From Dyadobacter sp. CY323 (GTDB taxonomy: Bacteria; Bacteroidota; Bacteroidia; Cytophagales; Spirosomataceae), in NCBI RefSeq assembly GCF_021390245.1, contig NZ_JAJUXH010000031.1:1-62725 (forward strand): a DNA stretch of 62,725 bases. The letters run 5' to 3'. A program made the translations under genes and the position numbers. Positions 1 through 9,402 of this stretch are shown piece after piece (the stretch's first letter is position 1; every line of letters begins with the position of its first letter). The notes beneath the pieces were generated by a model, which was not told where the DNA came from, made no database searches, and saw nothing but the letters and a program-made list of their open reading frames with translations.

Positions 1-748
1 CTACCGATTTGATCATGTCGGCCGGAATTTGTCTTAATGCATCCGCAACGCTGGTGGCAATAATGGTAGATGGCTTATTATTGATCAAAACCCGGACATT
101 GGAACTTCCTCTCAATGAAACATTTCCATCCAGGTCCACCGTCAGCATCGGTACCTTTTTCATAACATCCGAAGCATCGCCACCTTTACTGGTGATATCT
201 TTTTCCGCATTGTATACCAAACGGTCCACTTTTTCTTCAATGAGCTGGGCCATTCCTACTACCTCCACTTCATTCAGCTGAACCACATCCGGGGCTAATG
301 AGATCGACCCAAGATCCAGTTCGGTACGTCGGTCAATTTTTACATCGGCGATGGTTTTTGTTTTATAACCAATAAATGAAATAAGGATCTTAAAATTTCC
401 CGATGCCACTTTCGTCATCGAAAATTCGCCTTTTTCATCGGTTGTCGTACCGTCAATCGGATTATTTGATTTTACATCAACCAGAGCCAACGCCGCAAAT
501 TCAACGGGCTTTTTGCTCACAGAGTCAATCAAAATACCTTTGATTTTCCCCGTTCCTTTTGGCGTATCCTCTGCGGTACCCGGAATAACGGTTTGGCGTT
601 GTCTGTCGCCACCCCGCTGATCACCTCCGAATCCGCCACCACCGCGGCTACCACCTCCCCCGCCGCCGCCACCCGGAAACTGGGCGTATGACGCGGATGC
701 GATGACGGTCATTACTATAAGAATTGCTGATTGTAAACTACGTTTCAT
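1..748 (-). CDS. TonB-dependent receptor / outer-membrane beta-barrel protein, N-terminal part (runs off the window)
   Basis: The reading frame is open from the ATG at 748 to the left edge, about 249 codons. The signal peptide is about 23 residues and ends SASYAQ. A glycine-rich linker follows (a run of eight glycines, then GGGG and GG clusters to about residue 50). Next is a carboxypeptidase-like regulatory beta-sandwich (KGILIDSVSKKPVEFA, TTDEKGEFSM, ISFIGYKT), then the start of a TonB plug domain (VEVVGMAQLIEEKVDRLVYN, RGSSNVRVLINNKPS). This order fits the large Bacteroidota outer-membrane beta-barrel receptor family. The barrel is outside the window, so the substrate cannot be inferred. 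Family assignment is firm. The glycine-rich linker is less usual. Confidence 0.85.
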   Translation of the reverse strand, partial: MKRSLQSAILIVMTVIASASYAQFPGGGGGGGGSRGGGGFGGDQRGGDRQRQTVIPGTAEDTPKGTGKIKGILIDSVSKKPVEFAALALVDVKSNNPIDGTTTDEKGEFSMTKVASGNFKILISFIGYKTKTIADVKIDRRTELDLGSISLAPDVVQLNEVEVVGMAQLIEEKVDRLVYNAEKDITSKGGDASDVMKKVPMLTVDLDGNVSLRGSSNVRVLINNKPSTIIATSVADALRQIPADMIKSV

Positions 749-1109
749 GGTTGGGTTGTATTATCGTGTACTTTTCGAATTTCAAAGTAACTACCAATTG
801 GATTGAGAAAAAAAGGGAATAGATGGAACAGGGGAATGTACCGATCAATAGGACATTTAACACGATTAAGAGGCGATCGGAATGGATGAAAATAACCCGT
901 AACATGCTATTAGACAACCAGATTGTATCTAGAAGTAACATTAAGCCAAATTCGGGCAGTAGTAGATAAGTGATTAATAGATTGCAGAAGTGGATCGGTC
1001 GGTATTTAAGGAACTTTGATCGATTGCAATAGGTGTTTTAATAAATTCCCTGTAAGATTGTGATTAGAATAATGTGACTTTATCGCATTAATAACTAACT
1101 AATTTATAA
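749..1109. other. Intergenic region between divergent genes, no gene seen
   Basis: These 361 bases separate the receptor (minus strand) from the LytS-type kinase (plus strand). They are AT-rich. A 67-codon minus-strand frame (738-941) has no recognisable protein character and overlaps the receptor start, so it is not called. Divergent promoters must lie here, but I could not identify a convincing TAnnTTTG box with a well-spaced upstream TTG. Confidence 0.5.
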
Positions 1110-2180
1110 ATGGATACGCGTGCCGCTAGAAAATACCCGCCGTTGATCTTACATCTTCTTGGATGGAGCTTTCTCGCTCTGTTCCTGATGTGGCAACCAT
1201 TGAGCTGGCAGATTGTGTTTCCTGTTTCTTTCTGGATTAAACAGGCTGTTTTACTGGCCCTCCTTATTTCCGCATTTTATCTCAATTACTATATCTTGTT
1301 CCCCAGGTACCTGGCAAAGAACCGCTATTTTAAATTCATTATCCTGAATATAGTATCCGTAGTACTGCTGGCTTTTGTGATGGAGCGCGTGAAAATCCTT
1401 ATCCATCACGGAGAACAGATGGATCATGCATTCCGGATGGCGCGGGAAGCAAATGGGGAGAAGAAGCATCAGGAAAAGCTGGACAATTTCGCATTGCTCA
1501 CTGCATTGATGATCATTGGTTTGAGTACCAGCGTTGCTGCGGTTAAGAATGCGCAGCAAGACAAACATGACAGACAAAATCTTGAAAAAGAAAAGATTAA
1601 CTCCGAGCTCTCCTTTCTGAAAGCGCAAATCAATCCGCATTTCTTTTTTAATACACTTAACAATATTTATGCATTGACGGTGATCGACGTGGAGGCTTCG
1701 CGGGAGGCATTGCATAAGCTGTCGCGTATGATGCGCTACGTATTGTACGAAACGCAGCACGGGACCGTCTTGCTGAGTCAGGAAATTGCTTTTGCGCAGG
1801 ATTACATTCAGTTAATGCAGCTCCGGCTTACAGATAAAGTGACCGTACATCTCGATCCGCCCAATCCGCTCCACGATGTTAGCATTGCGCCGATGTTGTT
1901 TCTGCCATTCATTGAGAATGCATTCAAACACGGTGTCAGCGCGGTTCAGCCAAGCCGTATCGATATTCAGATCCGCCAGGAATCACATAAGATTTTTGTG
2001 GAGGTAAAAAACACTTTGTTTACCGATAAACGGGCAGTTCTGGACGAAAGTAATGGCATTGGCCTGGCTAATACCCAGCGTCGGCTCGACCTGCTTTATC
2101 CTGGAAAATACCAGCTGGAAGTGACGGAAAACAAGGAAGAAAAAGAATTTGAAGTTCACTTAGAATTAGAAACTGCATGA
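1110..2180 (+). CDS. LytS-type sensor histidine kinase
   Basis: A 356-aa inner-membrane kinase. Four hydrophobic segments (about residues 11-28, 43-64, 74-91 and 127-145) are followed by a short coiled linker and a His_kinase domain. The phosphoacceptor is H177 in the motif LKAQINPHFFFNTLNNIY. The ATP-binding domain has the N box around N270 (FIENAFKHG) and a glycine motif at about 315-318 (NGIGLANTQ). It lacks an extracytoplasmic sensor domain, as is common for this family in Bacteroidota. Its stop overlaps the start of the LytTR response regulator by 4 bases (ATGA), so the two are translationally coupled and are very likely cognate partners. The signal is unknown. Confidence 0.93.
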   Translation: MDTRAARKYPPLILHLLGWSFLALFLMWQPLSWQIVFPVSFWIKQAVLLALLISAFYLNYYILFPRYLAKNRYFKFIILNIVSVVLLAFVMERVKILIHHGEQMDHAFRMAREANGEKKHQEKLDNFALLTALMIIGLSTSVAAVKNAQQDKHDRQNLEKEKINSELSFLKAQINPHFFFNTLNNIYALTVIDVEASREALHKLSRMMRYVLYETQHGTVLLSQEIAFAQDYIQLMQLRLTDKVTVHLDPPNPLHDVSIAPMLFLPFIENAFKHGVSAVQPSRIDIQIRQESHKIFVEVKNTLFTDKRAVLDESNGIGLANTQRRLDLLYPGKYQLEVTENKEEKEFEVHLELETA

Positions 2181-2911
2181 GTGCATTGGAATGCATCGCA
2201 GTCGATGATGAGCCACTTGCATTAGGCCTTGTCTGCGCATTTATTGAAAAAACCCCTTTTTTGTCCCTGGCCGGAAGATATTCGAGTGCGGTTGAGGCTT
2301 TGCAAGCGATTAACACAAAGCAACTTGATGTCATTTTTCTGGACATTCAAATGCCGGACCTTACTGGAATTGAACTTGCCCGGATACTAGAGAAAGCCGG
2401 AAACCGAGCGCCCAGGATCATTTTTACGACTGCATTTAATCAATACGCATTAGACGGTTTCCGTGTCGATGCGATAGACTATCTCCTAAAACCCTTTAAC
2501 TATGAAGAGTTCCTCCGGGCCGCAACCAAGGCGCAAGCCTACGCGGAGCTTCTTCAAAAAGCGTCGGCAGCTGCTTTCCCCGAAACGAAGGATGAGTATT
2601 TGTTTCTGAAAGTCGAGTACCAGCTTGTCCGCATCGCTTATGACGACATCCTGTATATGGAGGGACTTAAAGATTATGTGAAGGTCCACCTCAAATCGGA
2701 CCCGAAACCGATCCTTTCACTGACCAGTCTGAAAGCGTTGGAAGAAAAACTTCCAGCAATCAAATTCATGCGTGTTCACCGGTCTTTTATTGTAAATCTG
2801 GATAAAATCGGCGCGGTAACCCGAAATACGATACAGATCGGACCTACCACCATTCCGGTGAGTGATCAGTACAAAGACTTATTTAACCAGTTTCTGAGCA
2901 AATGGATGTGA
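2177..2911 (+). CDS. LytTR-family response regulator
   Basis: A 244-aa regulator with an N-terminal receiver domain (acidic pair D10/D11, phosphoacceptor D56 in VIFLDIQMPD, T84, K105 in DYLLKPF) and a C-terminal LytTR DNA-binding domain (about residues 140-244; YMEGLKDYVKVHL, FMRVHRSFIVNLDKI). It is coupled by a 4-base overlap to the upstream LytS-type kinase. LytTR regulators bind short direct repeats in promoters. No target can be named here, although the divergent receptor gene at the left edge and the SusCD operon are candidates by proximity only. Confidence 0.94.
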   Translation: MSALECIAVDDEPLALGLVCAFIEKTPFLSLAGRYSSAVEALQAINTKQLDVIFLDIQMPDLTGIELARILEKAGNRAPRIIFTTAFNQYALDGFRVDAIDYLLKPFNYEEFLRAATKAQAYAELLQKASAAAFPETKDEYLFLKVEYQLVRIAYDDILYMEGLKDYVKVHLKSDPKPILSLTSLKALEEKLPAIKFMRVHRSFIVNLDKIGAVTRNTIQIGPTTIPVSDQYKDLFNQFLSKWM

Positions 2912-2916
2912 TTGAA

Positions 2917-2952
2917 TCTTGCAGGTGAGTTATTTCAACTCTTCCTGCAAGA
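2917..2952. terminator. Shared hairpin at the convergent 3' ends of the response regulator and uvrA
   Basis: TCTTGCAGG (2917-2925) pairs with CCTGCAAGA (2944-2952), and inside it GAGTT (2927-2931) pairs with AACTC (2937-2941). The hairpin lies just after the regulator stop and contains the last codons and the stop of uvrA, so it can act on both transcripts. There is no long T-run, so its role as a terminator is inferred from position and stability. Confidence 0.5.
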
Positions 2953-5782
2953 AATATCCTGTATAGCTTCCCTTCACTTTTGCAACTTTTTCAGGCGTTC
3001 CTTCGGCGATGATCTTACCGCCTTTCGCCCCGCCTTCCGGGCCCACATCAATCACATAATCAGCCACTTTGATTACGTCCATATTGTGCTCGATGATGAG
3101 AATGGTATTTCCTTTTTCAACGAGTTTGTTCAAGACATTCAGCAAATGCCGGATATCCTGGAAATGCAATCCCGTAGTCGGCTCGTCCAGAATGTAAAGC
3201 GTTTTTCCGGTATCGCGTTTTGAAAGTTCTTCCGAAAGCTTAACGCGCTGCGCTTCTCCACCCGAAAGTGTAGTAGCGTGTTGGCCAAGCGTAATGTAAC
3301 CCAGACCAACATCGTTGAGGGTCTGAACTTTTCTTAAAAGTCGTGGCTGATTCTCGAAGAATTCGAGCGCGGTCTCCACCGTCATATCCAGAATATCCGC
3401 GATGGATTTTCCTTTAAACCGCACTTCCAGCGTTTCACGGTTAAATCGCTTTCCTTTGCAGGTTTCGCAATTGATATGGACATCAGGCAAGAAATCCATT
3501 TCAATTTTCTTCATTCCCGCACCTTCACAATCTTCGCAGCGTCCGCCTTTGACATTAAATGAAAAACGTCCCGGTTTGTATCCGCGGATTTTGGCTTCCG
3601 GTAATTCGGCAAAAAGTGTCCGTATATCAGTAAATAAATTGGTATAGGTAGCCGGATTCGAACGTGGCGTCCGCCCGATCGGCGATTGATCTACCTCAAT
3701 CACCTTATCAATATGTTCCAGCCCTTCAATGGATTTGTAAGCCAATGGCTCACGTCGCGATTTATAAAAATGGTGGTTCAATAACGGAAACAGTGTTTCG
3801 TGAATCAGCGACGACTTGCCGCTTCCACTCACACCGGTCACGCAGATCATCGTGCCCAGCGGAATAGACATACTGACATTTTTAAGATTATGCCCCGTAC
3901 ATCCTTTCAAGGTAATGGTATCCCCATTACCCTTTCTGCGTTTTTTAGGTACCTCAATTGCTTCTCGGCCACTGAGATATTCAGCAGTCAATGATCCGTT
4001 TTTCAGAAAAACCTCGGGACTTCCAGCTCCCACAACATTTCCTCCATGACGGCCCGCACCTGGTCCGATATCCAGAATATAGTCGGATGCCAGCATCATA
4101 TCTTTATCATGCTCAACAACCAAAACCGTATTCCCAAGATCGCGGAGACTCTTTAATGAGTTGATCAGCCGGACATTGTCCCGCTGGTGCAGACCAATGC
4201 TGGGCTCATCCATAATGTAAAGAACACCCGTAAGCTGGGTACCAATTTGCGTCGCTAGCCGGATCCGTTGCGCTTCACCTCCCGACAACGTCCGCAATGC
4301 GCGGTTCAAAGTCAGGTAATCCAATCCTACATCAAGCAAAAACCCTACCCGCTTCCGGATTTCTTTCAAGACCTCGTGACCAATTGCCCGCTGACGTTCT
4401 TCTAAACGATCTTCTAGGTTTACCAGCCAGTCAGCCAGCACACGTATATCGCTGTCAGACAGTTCAGAAATATCTTTTTGATCAATTTTGAAATGAAGAG
4501 ATTCCTTCTTCAGTCTCTTGCCCTGGCATTCCGGACAGGTTTGGGTCACCATGAAATCTTTTAGCCAATCCTGGATTTTCTCATTCCCTGATTCCTGCTG
4601 TCTTTTCAGGAAATTAATGATGCCGTCAAATTTCGTCTCCCATTCCGTTCCCGGATACTTTTTGGAAGGTACGGCTACCGCATCTTCACTTCCATAAAGA
4701 ACCAGTTTCACCGCTTCTTCCGGAAACTTATCCAGCGGTGTCTGCAATGTGATCTTAAAAGGTTTGAGTAACACCTCCAATTGTTTGAAAATCCAGGCAT
4801 CCCGGTATTCACCCATCGGCGCGATCCCGCCTTTGCTGATGCTCAGTGACTTATCCGGCATAATGGATTCTTCCGTAATCTCCTCGACCATTCCCAAACC
4901 CTGGCAGGTAGGACACCACCCATATGGCGAGTTAAATGAAAACGCATTGGGAGCAGGGTCATCGTAGCTGATCCCCGACTCCGGGTCCATCAGGTTTTGA
5001 GAAAAATAGTACGTTTCGCCTTTTGCGTCCAAAACCATTAATGCGCCTTTTCCCTGTTTGATGGCCGTCGCTACAGACTGGCTCATGCGATAGCGGGACT
5101 GCGAATCCTCCTCTTCTTTTTTAGGGATAATGCGGTCAATCACAATTTCGATATCGTGAACCTTGTAACGGTCGAGCTGCATTTTGGCTGTAATATCCTG
5201 AACCTCACCGTCTACACGTACCTTCGTATAGCCCATACGGGTTATTTGTACAAACAACTCCCGGTAATGTCCCTTCCTTCCTTTAACAACCGGAGCAAGC
5301 AACACGATCTTTTGTCCTAAAAACTGCGTCATAAGCTGATTTACGATCTGATCCTGCGATTGCTTGATCATCCGCCGGCCCGTCACATAAGAATATGCCT
5401 CGCCTGCTCGTGCATATAAAAGCCTTAAAAAGTCATAGATTTCCGTTACTGTCCCCACCGTAGACCGTGGATTGCGCGAAGTGGTTTTCTGCTCGATACT
5501 GATTACCGGCGACAACCCGCTAATTTTATCTACGTCAGGTCTTTCCATTTCACCGATAAACCCTCTGGCGTACGACGAAAAGCTCTCCATATATCGCCGT
5601 TGCCCCTCCGCATATATCGTATCAAATGCCAGCGAGGACTTTCCACTCCCGCTTATTCCCGTCACCACAACCAGTTTATTACGTGGAATATTGACGTCAA
5701 TATTTTTCAGATTATGCTCGCGCGCACCTTCTACTTCGATTAAATCCTGACCCGCAAGTTCAGTTGCATTCAAATGTTCCAA
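2930..5782 (-). CDS. uvrA: UvrABC excision nuclease subunit A
   Basis: A 950-aa DNA-damage recognition ATPase of nucleotide excision repair, near the usual length. It has two ABC-type ATPase halves. The first has Walker A GISGSGKSS near residue 43, a signature LSGGEAQRIRLA and the Walker B region LYIMDEPSIGL. The second has GVSGSGKSS, LSGGEAQRVKL and LYILDEPTTGL. Zinc-binding cysteine pairs are visible as CPTC/CPEC in the first half and CEDC/CETC in the second. UvrA dimers load UvrB at lesions. It stands alone here, convergent with the response-regulator gene. Confidence 0.98.
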   Translation of the reverse strand: MEHLNATELAGQDLIEVEGAREHNLKNIDVNIPRNKLVVVTGISGSGKSSLAFDTIYAEGQRRYMESFSSYARGFIGEMERPDVDKISGLSPVISIEQKTTSRNPRSTVGTVTEIYDFLRLLYARAGEAYSYVTGRRMIKQSQDQIVNQLMTQFLGQKIVLLAPVVKGRKGHYRELFVQITRMGYTKVRVDGEVQDITAKMQLDRYKVHDIEIVIDRIIPKKEEEDSQSRYRMSQSVATAIKQGKGALMVLDAKGETYYFSQNLMDPESGISYDDPAPNAFSFNSPYGWCPTCQGLGMVEEITEESIMPDKSLSISKGGIAPMGEYRDAWIFKQLEVLLKPFKITLQTPLDKFPEEAVKLVLYGSEDAVAVPSKKYPGTEWETKFDGIINFLKRQQESGNEKIQDWLKDFMVTQTCPECQGKRLKKESLHFKIDQKDISELSDSDIRVLADWLVNLEDRLEERQRAIGHEVLKEIRKRVGFLLDVGLDYLTLNRALRTLSGGEAQRIRLATQIGTQLTGVLYIMDEPSIGLHQRDNVRLINSLKSLRDLGNTVLVVEHDKDMMLASDYILDIGPGAGRHGGNVVGAGSPEVFLKNGSLTAEYLSGREAIEVPKKRRKGNGDTITLKGCTGHNLKNVSMSIPLGTMICVTGVSGSGKSSLIHETLFPLLNHHFYKSRREPLAYKSIEGLEHIDKVIEVDQSPIGRTPRSNPATYTNLFTDIRTLFAELPEAKIRGYKPGRFSFNVKGGRCEDCEGAGMKKIEMDFLPDVHINCETCKGKRFNRETLEVRFKGKSIADILDMTVETALEFFENQPRLLRKVQTLNDVGLGYITLGQHATTLSGGEAQRVKLSEELSKRDTGKTLYILDEPTTGLHFQDIRHLLNVLNKLVEKGNTILIIEHNMDVIKVADYVIDVGPEGGAKGGKIIAEGTPEKVAKVKGSYTGYFLQEELK

Positions 5783-5837
5783 GATAAAATTTGGATTAAT
5801 TGCACAGTTAGTAAAAGCTCTCCTAAATCTTTAACCC

Positions 5838-5845
5838 CAAAATTA
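5838..5845 (-). promoter_or_regulatory. Candidate -7 box for uvrA
   Basis: The minus strand reads TAATTTTG, an exact match to the Bacteroidota -7 consensus TAnnTTTG, about 56 bases before the uvrA ATG. No good upstream TTG box is seen at the usual 19-20 base spacing, so this is tentative. Confidence 0.35.
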
Positions 5846-5930
5846 GGTGTTGAGTTGCATAAAATTTGTGTGATTTTCGATCAGATTTTCCAAATCATTT
5901 ATTGCAATTTCTCAAGACTGCCTGTTAAGA

Positions 5931-5944
5931 TGCAAACGTTTGCA
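5931..5944. promoter_or_regulatory. LacI-type operator candidate upstream of susC
   Basis: TGCAAACGTTTGCA is a perfect 14-bp palindrome with the central CG typical of LacI/CcpA-family operators. It is followed at once by a further half-site (CGTTTGCA at 5946-5953). It lies about 165 bases upstream of the SusC start and about 150 upstream of uvrA. LacI-family regulators are known to control some SusCD loci. No regulator gene is in the window, so the assignment rests on the site alone. Confidence 0.5.
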
Positions 5945-6047
5945 CGTTTGCACATAAATGAGAATAATAAAATATGTAACCCTTAGTATATTTATAATAA
6001 ATACCCCAAAAATACTTTTTGAAACACCGTTTTGTCAGCACAATGTG

Positions 6048-6055
6048 TATTTTTG
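6048..6055 (+). promoter_or_regulatory. Candidate -7 box for the SusC/SusD operon
   Basis: TATTTTTG matches TAnnTTTG, 53 bases before the SusC start. The nearest TTTG (6031-6034) is only 13 bases upstream, shorter than the normal 19-20, so the assignment is weak. Confidence 0.3.
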
Positions 6056-6108
6056 ATATTATCTTGATAATTACTAATACATTCTTAACATTTTAACTTC
6101 CCTATTTT

Positions 6109-9100
6109 ATGAAACAAAATTTACGAGTCTTACTGACTTCCGTAACACTATTCCTATGTGCATTGCTGAGTGTCAGTGTCACATATGCGCAGGACAGGCA
6201 GGTTACTGGAAAAGTATCTTCCACTGCCGACGGGGCGGGAATTCCAGGAGTAAACGTACAGTTACGGGGCACTAACACAGGAACTGTTACAGATGCTGAG
6301 GGCCGGTATTCTATTGAGGCCAAAGGAGCGGATGCCGCGCTCGTATTTTCTTCCATTGGTTATATCAAACAGGAAGTTGTAGTGGGTGCGAAATCCGTTA
6401 TAGACATCAGTTTATCGGATGATATCAAAAGCCTGACCGAAGTTGTTGTAACCGGTTATGCTTCCCAGCGCAAGCAGGATATTACAGGTGCAGTATCCGT
6501 AATCAGCCCGAAAGAGCTCACAGCAGTACCTGCCGCGAGTGTTACTCAAATGCTTCAGGGCCGTGCAGCGGGTGTTACAGTTGGAAATGACAACTCCCCC
6601 GGCGGCGGTACCATGGTTCGTATCCGTGGTTTTGGATCGATCAATAACAACAGTCCATTATATGTAATTGACGGAGTCCCCACACAGGGGACCCTCAACC
6701 AGCTTAACCCGAACGACATCGAGTCAATGCAGGTTTTGAAGGATGCTTCTGCGGCTTCCATCTATGGTGCACGTGCTGCCAACGGTGTTGTGATCATCAC
6801 TACGAAAAAAGGCAAGCCAGGTGAGCCAAACATTACATTTGACTTTTACACAGGTACACAAAGACCCGGTAAAATGCTGGATCTGCTGAATACCAAGGAA
6901 TTAGGACAATATCTTTACGAGTCCGATCTTGGAGCTGGCAAGAACCCGTCAGCTACTTCTCCCTCAGTTCAGTATAAGTTTGATGAAAATGGTAATCAGA
7001 CCATTGCTGATTACATTTATCCAAACGTGTATGGCACACTTCCTTCCAACTACACGTATACAAATGACATTGCTGATCCGAAGCTTGGGGTAACCGCATT
7101 TAACATTACAAAAGCAAATAAAGAAGGTACCGACTGGCAGGATGTAATTTTTGATCCGGCCCCTATTTCCAATTATCAGATCGGAGCGTCGGGTGGTTCA
7201 AAATCTGCTAAATATGCGATCTCTGCCAACCATTTCAAGCAAGACGGTATTTTGAGATATACCAAATACAAAAGGTACTCTGTACGGGCCAATACCGAAT
7301 TCACAAAAGGGAAAATAACTGTGGGAGAAAACCTTACATTCTCATATGATGAGAGACAAGGTATCACCAACAACGACGAAGGAAATCCGATCATGTTCGC
7401 CATCCGCGTTCATCCGATCATCCCCGTTTTCGATATCACAGGAGGCCCCACTGCATTGGGAGGAACGAACACATCTCCATATAACGGTTTTGCAGGAAGC
7501 CGCGGTAGTAACTTAGGAAATGCTCCTAACCCACTCGCACGTTTGTATCGTGAAAAAGATAACCTGACAAGAGCAACTCACGTGTTCGGAAACATGTATG
7601 CGCAGGTTGACATCTTGCCGGGGCTTGTCGGAAGAACCAGTTTCGGTCTGGAATACAATCAGTCAAACCGTTCTGAATACTTTCACCGTGATATTGAAGC
7701 GGCTGAGGCCAGAAACGCAAACAGTATGAACGTGATCAACAACCTTGATCGCTCCATTACCTGGTTTAATACGTTGAACTATGCAAAAATCTTTGGCCCG
7801 CATAACGTAAATGTATTGGTGGGAACAGAAGCTGTGAAAACCTACTCAGCAGGCTTCCAGGCCAGCAGGAGCGGTTTTGCATTTGACGACCTTGACTACC
7901 GCTATCTGGATGCAGGTTCGGCAGCTGGTTTGGCGAATGCGGGCGGTGGAGCAACGCGCAGTGCATTGTTTTCTCAGTTCGGTAAAATCAATTACGGTTT
8001 CAAAGACCTTTTCCTTGCTGACTTTACATTACGCCGCGATGGATCTTCCCGTTTCTCAGAAGCGAACCGGTACGGTGTTTTCCCAGCATTCTCTCTGGGT
8101 TTGCGTATGACCGAATTGAACTTCATGAAACCAACGAAAAAAGTGCTGGACGATCTGAAAGTACGTTTTGGTTGGGGTAAAACAGGTAACCAGCTGATCC
8201 CGAACGTTTACAACGCATATACCCTTTATGCTCCGGATCCACAAAACAATGCTTACGACATCAACGGTACCGGAACATCGATCGTGGGTGGATTTGACCT
8301 TGTACAATTCGGTAATACAAATGGTAAATGGGAGACTAACACATCCACCAACATTGGAGTCGATGCGGTATTGCTGAACAACAAACTGGAAGTCGTTCTT
8401 GATTTTTACAATCGTAAAACGACGGACATGTTGACGCAGATTGCCATTCCAAGAACAGCAGGTACAGGTACCATTCCTTATACTAACATTGGTGAGGTTA
8501 CCAACAAAGGTTTTGATATTGGTCTGAATTTCCGTGACAGGAAAGGTGATTTCTACTATACATTAGGTGTGAATTTTGGTCACTACAAAAACGAGGTGGT
8601 GAAACTGAACAATGACCCGAACGCGACAATTTTTGGTTTTGCGACACGTCTTCCAGCGATGTCAGCTTCCAAAGCCGGTTCTCCGATCGGAAGTTATTAT
8701 GGCTACTTTGTTGATGGCGTGATTAAGGATAAAGCAGAGGCAGATGCTGCGCCGAAATTCGGATCGTATACTCGTGAGGGTACATTCAAATTCAGAGACG
8801 TAAATGGGGACGGAATCATCACAGCTGCGGACAGAACCATTATCGGCAGCCCACACCCGGACTTCAACTACGGTGTCAACCTGAATCTCGGATACAAAGC
8901 TTTCGATCTTGCGGTATTTGGACAAGGCGTACAAGGCAACGAGATTTTCAATTATGTGAGATACTGGACGGACTTCAACGTATTCCAGGGTAACAGGTCG
9001 AAGGATATGCTTTATAACTCCTGGAAAAAACCGGGTGATAATGCAAAATTGCCAAGACTTAACTCGGGTGATGCGACCAGCCAGCAGGTTTCTTCTTACT

Positions 9101-9369
9101 TCCTGGAAGATGGTTCTTACTTCCGCGTGAAAAACATCCAGCTAACCTACACACTGCCTACTGCGCTCCTGAAAAAAGTGAAGATCGCCTCTGCACAGGT
9201 TTATATCCAGGGACAGAACTTATTCACGTTCACCAAATACACCGGACTTGATCCTGATATCAACCTGAGAAGGTCTGGTAACGACAACGAGGACAAACAT
9301 TTGGGTGTAGATGAAGGTGCATATCCTGTCTCGAAATCATACCTGGTAGGTCTACGCTTCGGTTTCTAA
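6109..9369 (+). CDS. SusC/RagA-family TonB-linked outer-membrane transporter
   Basis: A 1086-aa barrel transporter. The signal peptide ends near residue 28 (SVTYAQ). A carboxypeptidase-like regulatory domain spans about residues 30-105 (GTNTGTVTDAEGRYSI), and a plug begins with EVVVTGYASQRKQDITGAVS at about 112. It carries RIRGFGSINNNSPLYVIDG and LKDASAASIYGARAANGVV, both typical of SusC plugs. The C-terminus ends in an aromatic residue after a YLVGLRFGF-type last strand, as expected for BAM-dependent folding. The SusD partner follows after 33 bases. Together they import an oligomeric nutrient. No polysaccharide-degrading enzyme sits beside them, so the substrate is open. Confidence 0.96.
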   Translation: MKQNLRVLLTSVTLFLCALLSVSVTYAQDRQVTGKVSSTADGAGIPGVNVQLRGTNTGTVTDAEGRYSIEAKGADAALVFSSIGYIKQEVVVGAKSVIDISLSDDIKSLTEVVVTGYASQRKQDITGAVSVISPKELTAVPAASVTQMLQGRAAGVTVGNDNSPGGGTMVRIRGFGSINNNSPLYVIDGVPTQGTLNQLNPNDIESMQVLKDASAASIYGARAANGVVIITTKKGKPGEPNITFDFYTGTQRPGKMLDLLNTKELGQYLYESDLGAGKNPSATSPSVQYKFDENGNQTIADYIYPNVYGTLPSNYTYTNDIADPKLGVTAFNITKANKEGTDWQDVIFDPAPISNYQIGASGGSKSAKYAISANHFKQDGILRYTKYKRYSVRANTEFTKGKITVGENLTFSYDERQGITNNDEGNPIMFAIRVHPIIPVFDITGGPTALGGTNTSPYNGFAGSRGSNLGNAPNPLARLYREKDNLTRATHVFGNMYAQVDILPGLVGRTSFGLEYNQSNRSEYFHRDIEAAEARNANSMNVINNLDRSITWFNTLNYAKIFGPHNVNVLVGTEAVKTYSAGFQASRSGFAFDDLDYRYLDAGSAAGLANAGGGATRSALFSQFGKINYGFKDLFLADFTLRRDGSSRFSEANRYGVFPAFSLGLRMTELNFMKPTKKVLDDLKVRFGWGKTGNQLIPNVYNAYTLYAPDPQNNAYDINGTGTSIVGGFDLVQFGNTNGKWETNTSTNIGVDAVLLNNKLEVVLDFYNRKTTDMLTQIAIPRTAGTGTIPYTNIGEVTNKGFDIGLNFRDRKGDFYYTLGVNFGHYKNEVVKLNNDPNATIFGFATRLPAMSASKAGSPIGSYYGYFVDGVIKDKAEADAAPKFGSYTREGTFKFRDVNGDGIITAADRTIIGSPHPDFNYGVNLNLGYKAFDLAVFGQGVQGNEIFNYVRYWTDFNVFQGNRSKDMLYNSWKKPGDNAKLPRLNSGDATSQQVSSYFLEDGSYFRVKNIQLTYTLPTALLKKVKIASAQVYIQGQNLFTFTKYTGLDPDINLRRSGNDNEDKHLGVDEGAYPVSKSYLVGLRFGF

Positions 9370-9402
9370 TTCTTTGACATTCACGAAATTCATATTATAC
9401 CA

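Larger units (their letters stand above)
5783..6108. other. Regulatory region between uvrA and the SusC/SusD operon
   Basis: These 326 AT-rich bases lie between divergent genes and hold no coding frame. They contain a candidate uvrA -7 box on the minus strand (5838-5845), a 14-bp palindrome at 5931-5944 and a candidate -7 box for susC at 6048-6055. Each is listed separately. Confidence 0.7.

Noticed and set aside
738..941. 67-codon minus-strand frame upstream of the LytS-type kinase
   Set aside because: It overlaps the receptor start, has no recognisable domain or signal, and lies in AT-rich promoter sequence.
1251..1760. 169-codon minus-strand frame opposite the LytS-type kinase
   Set aside because: It is a shadow of a confidently assigned gene, and its translation has no domain-like character.
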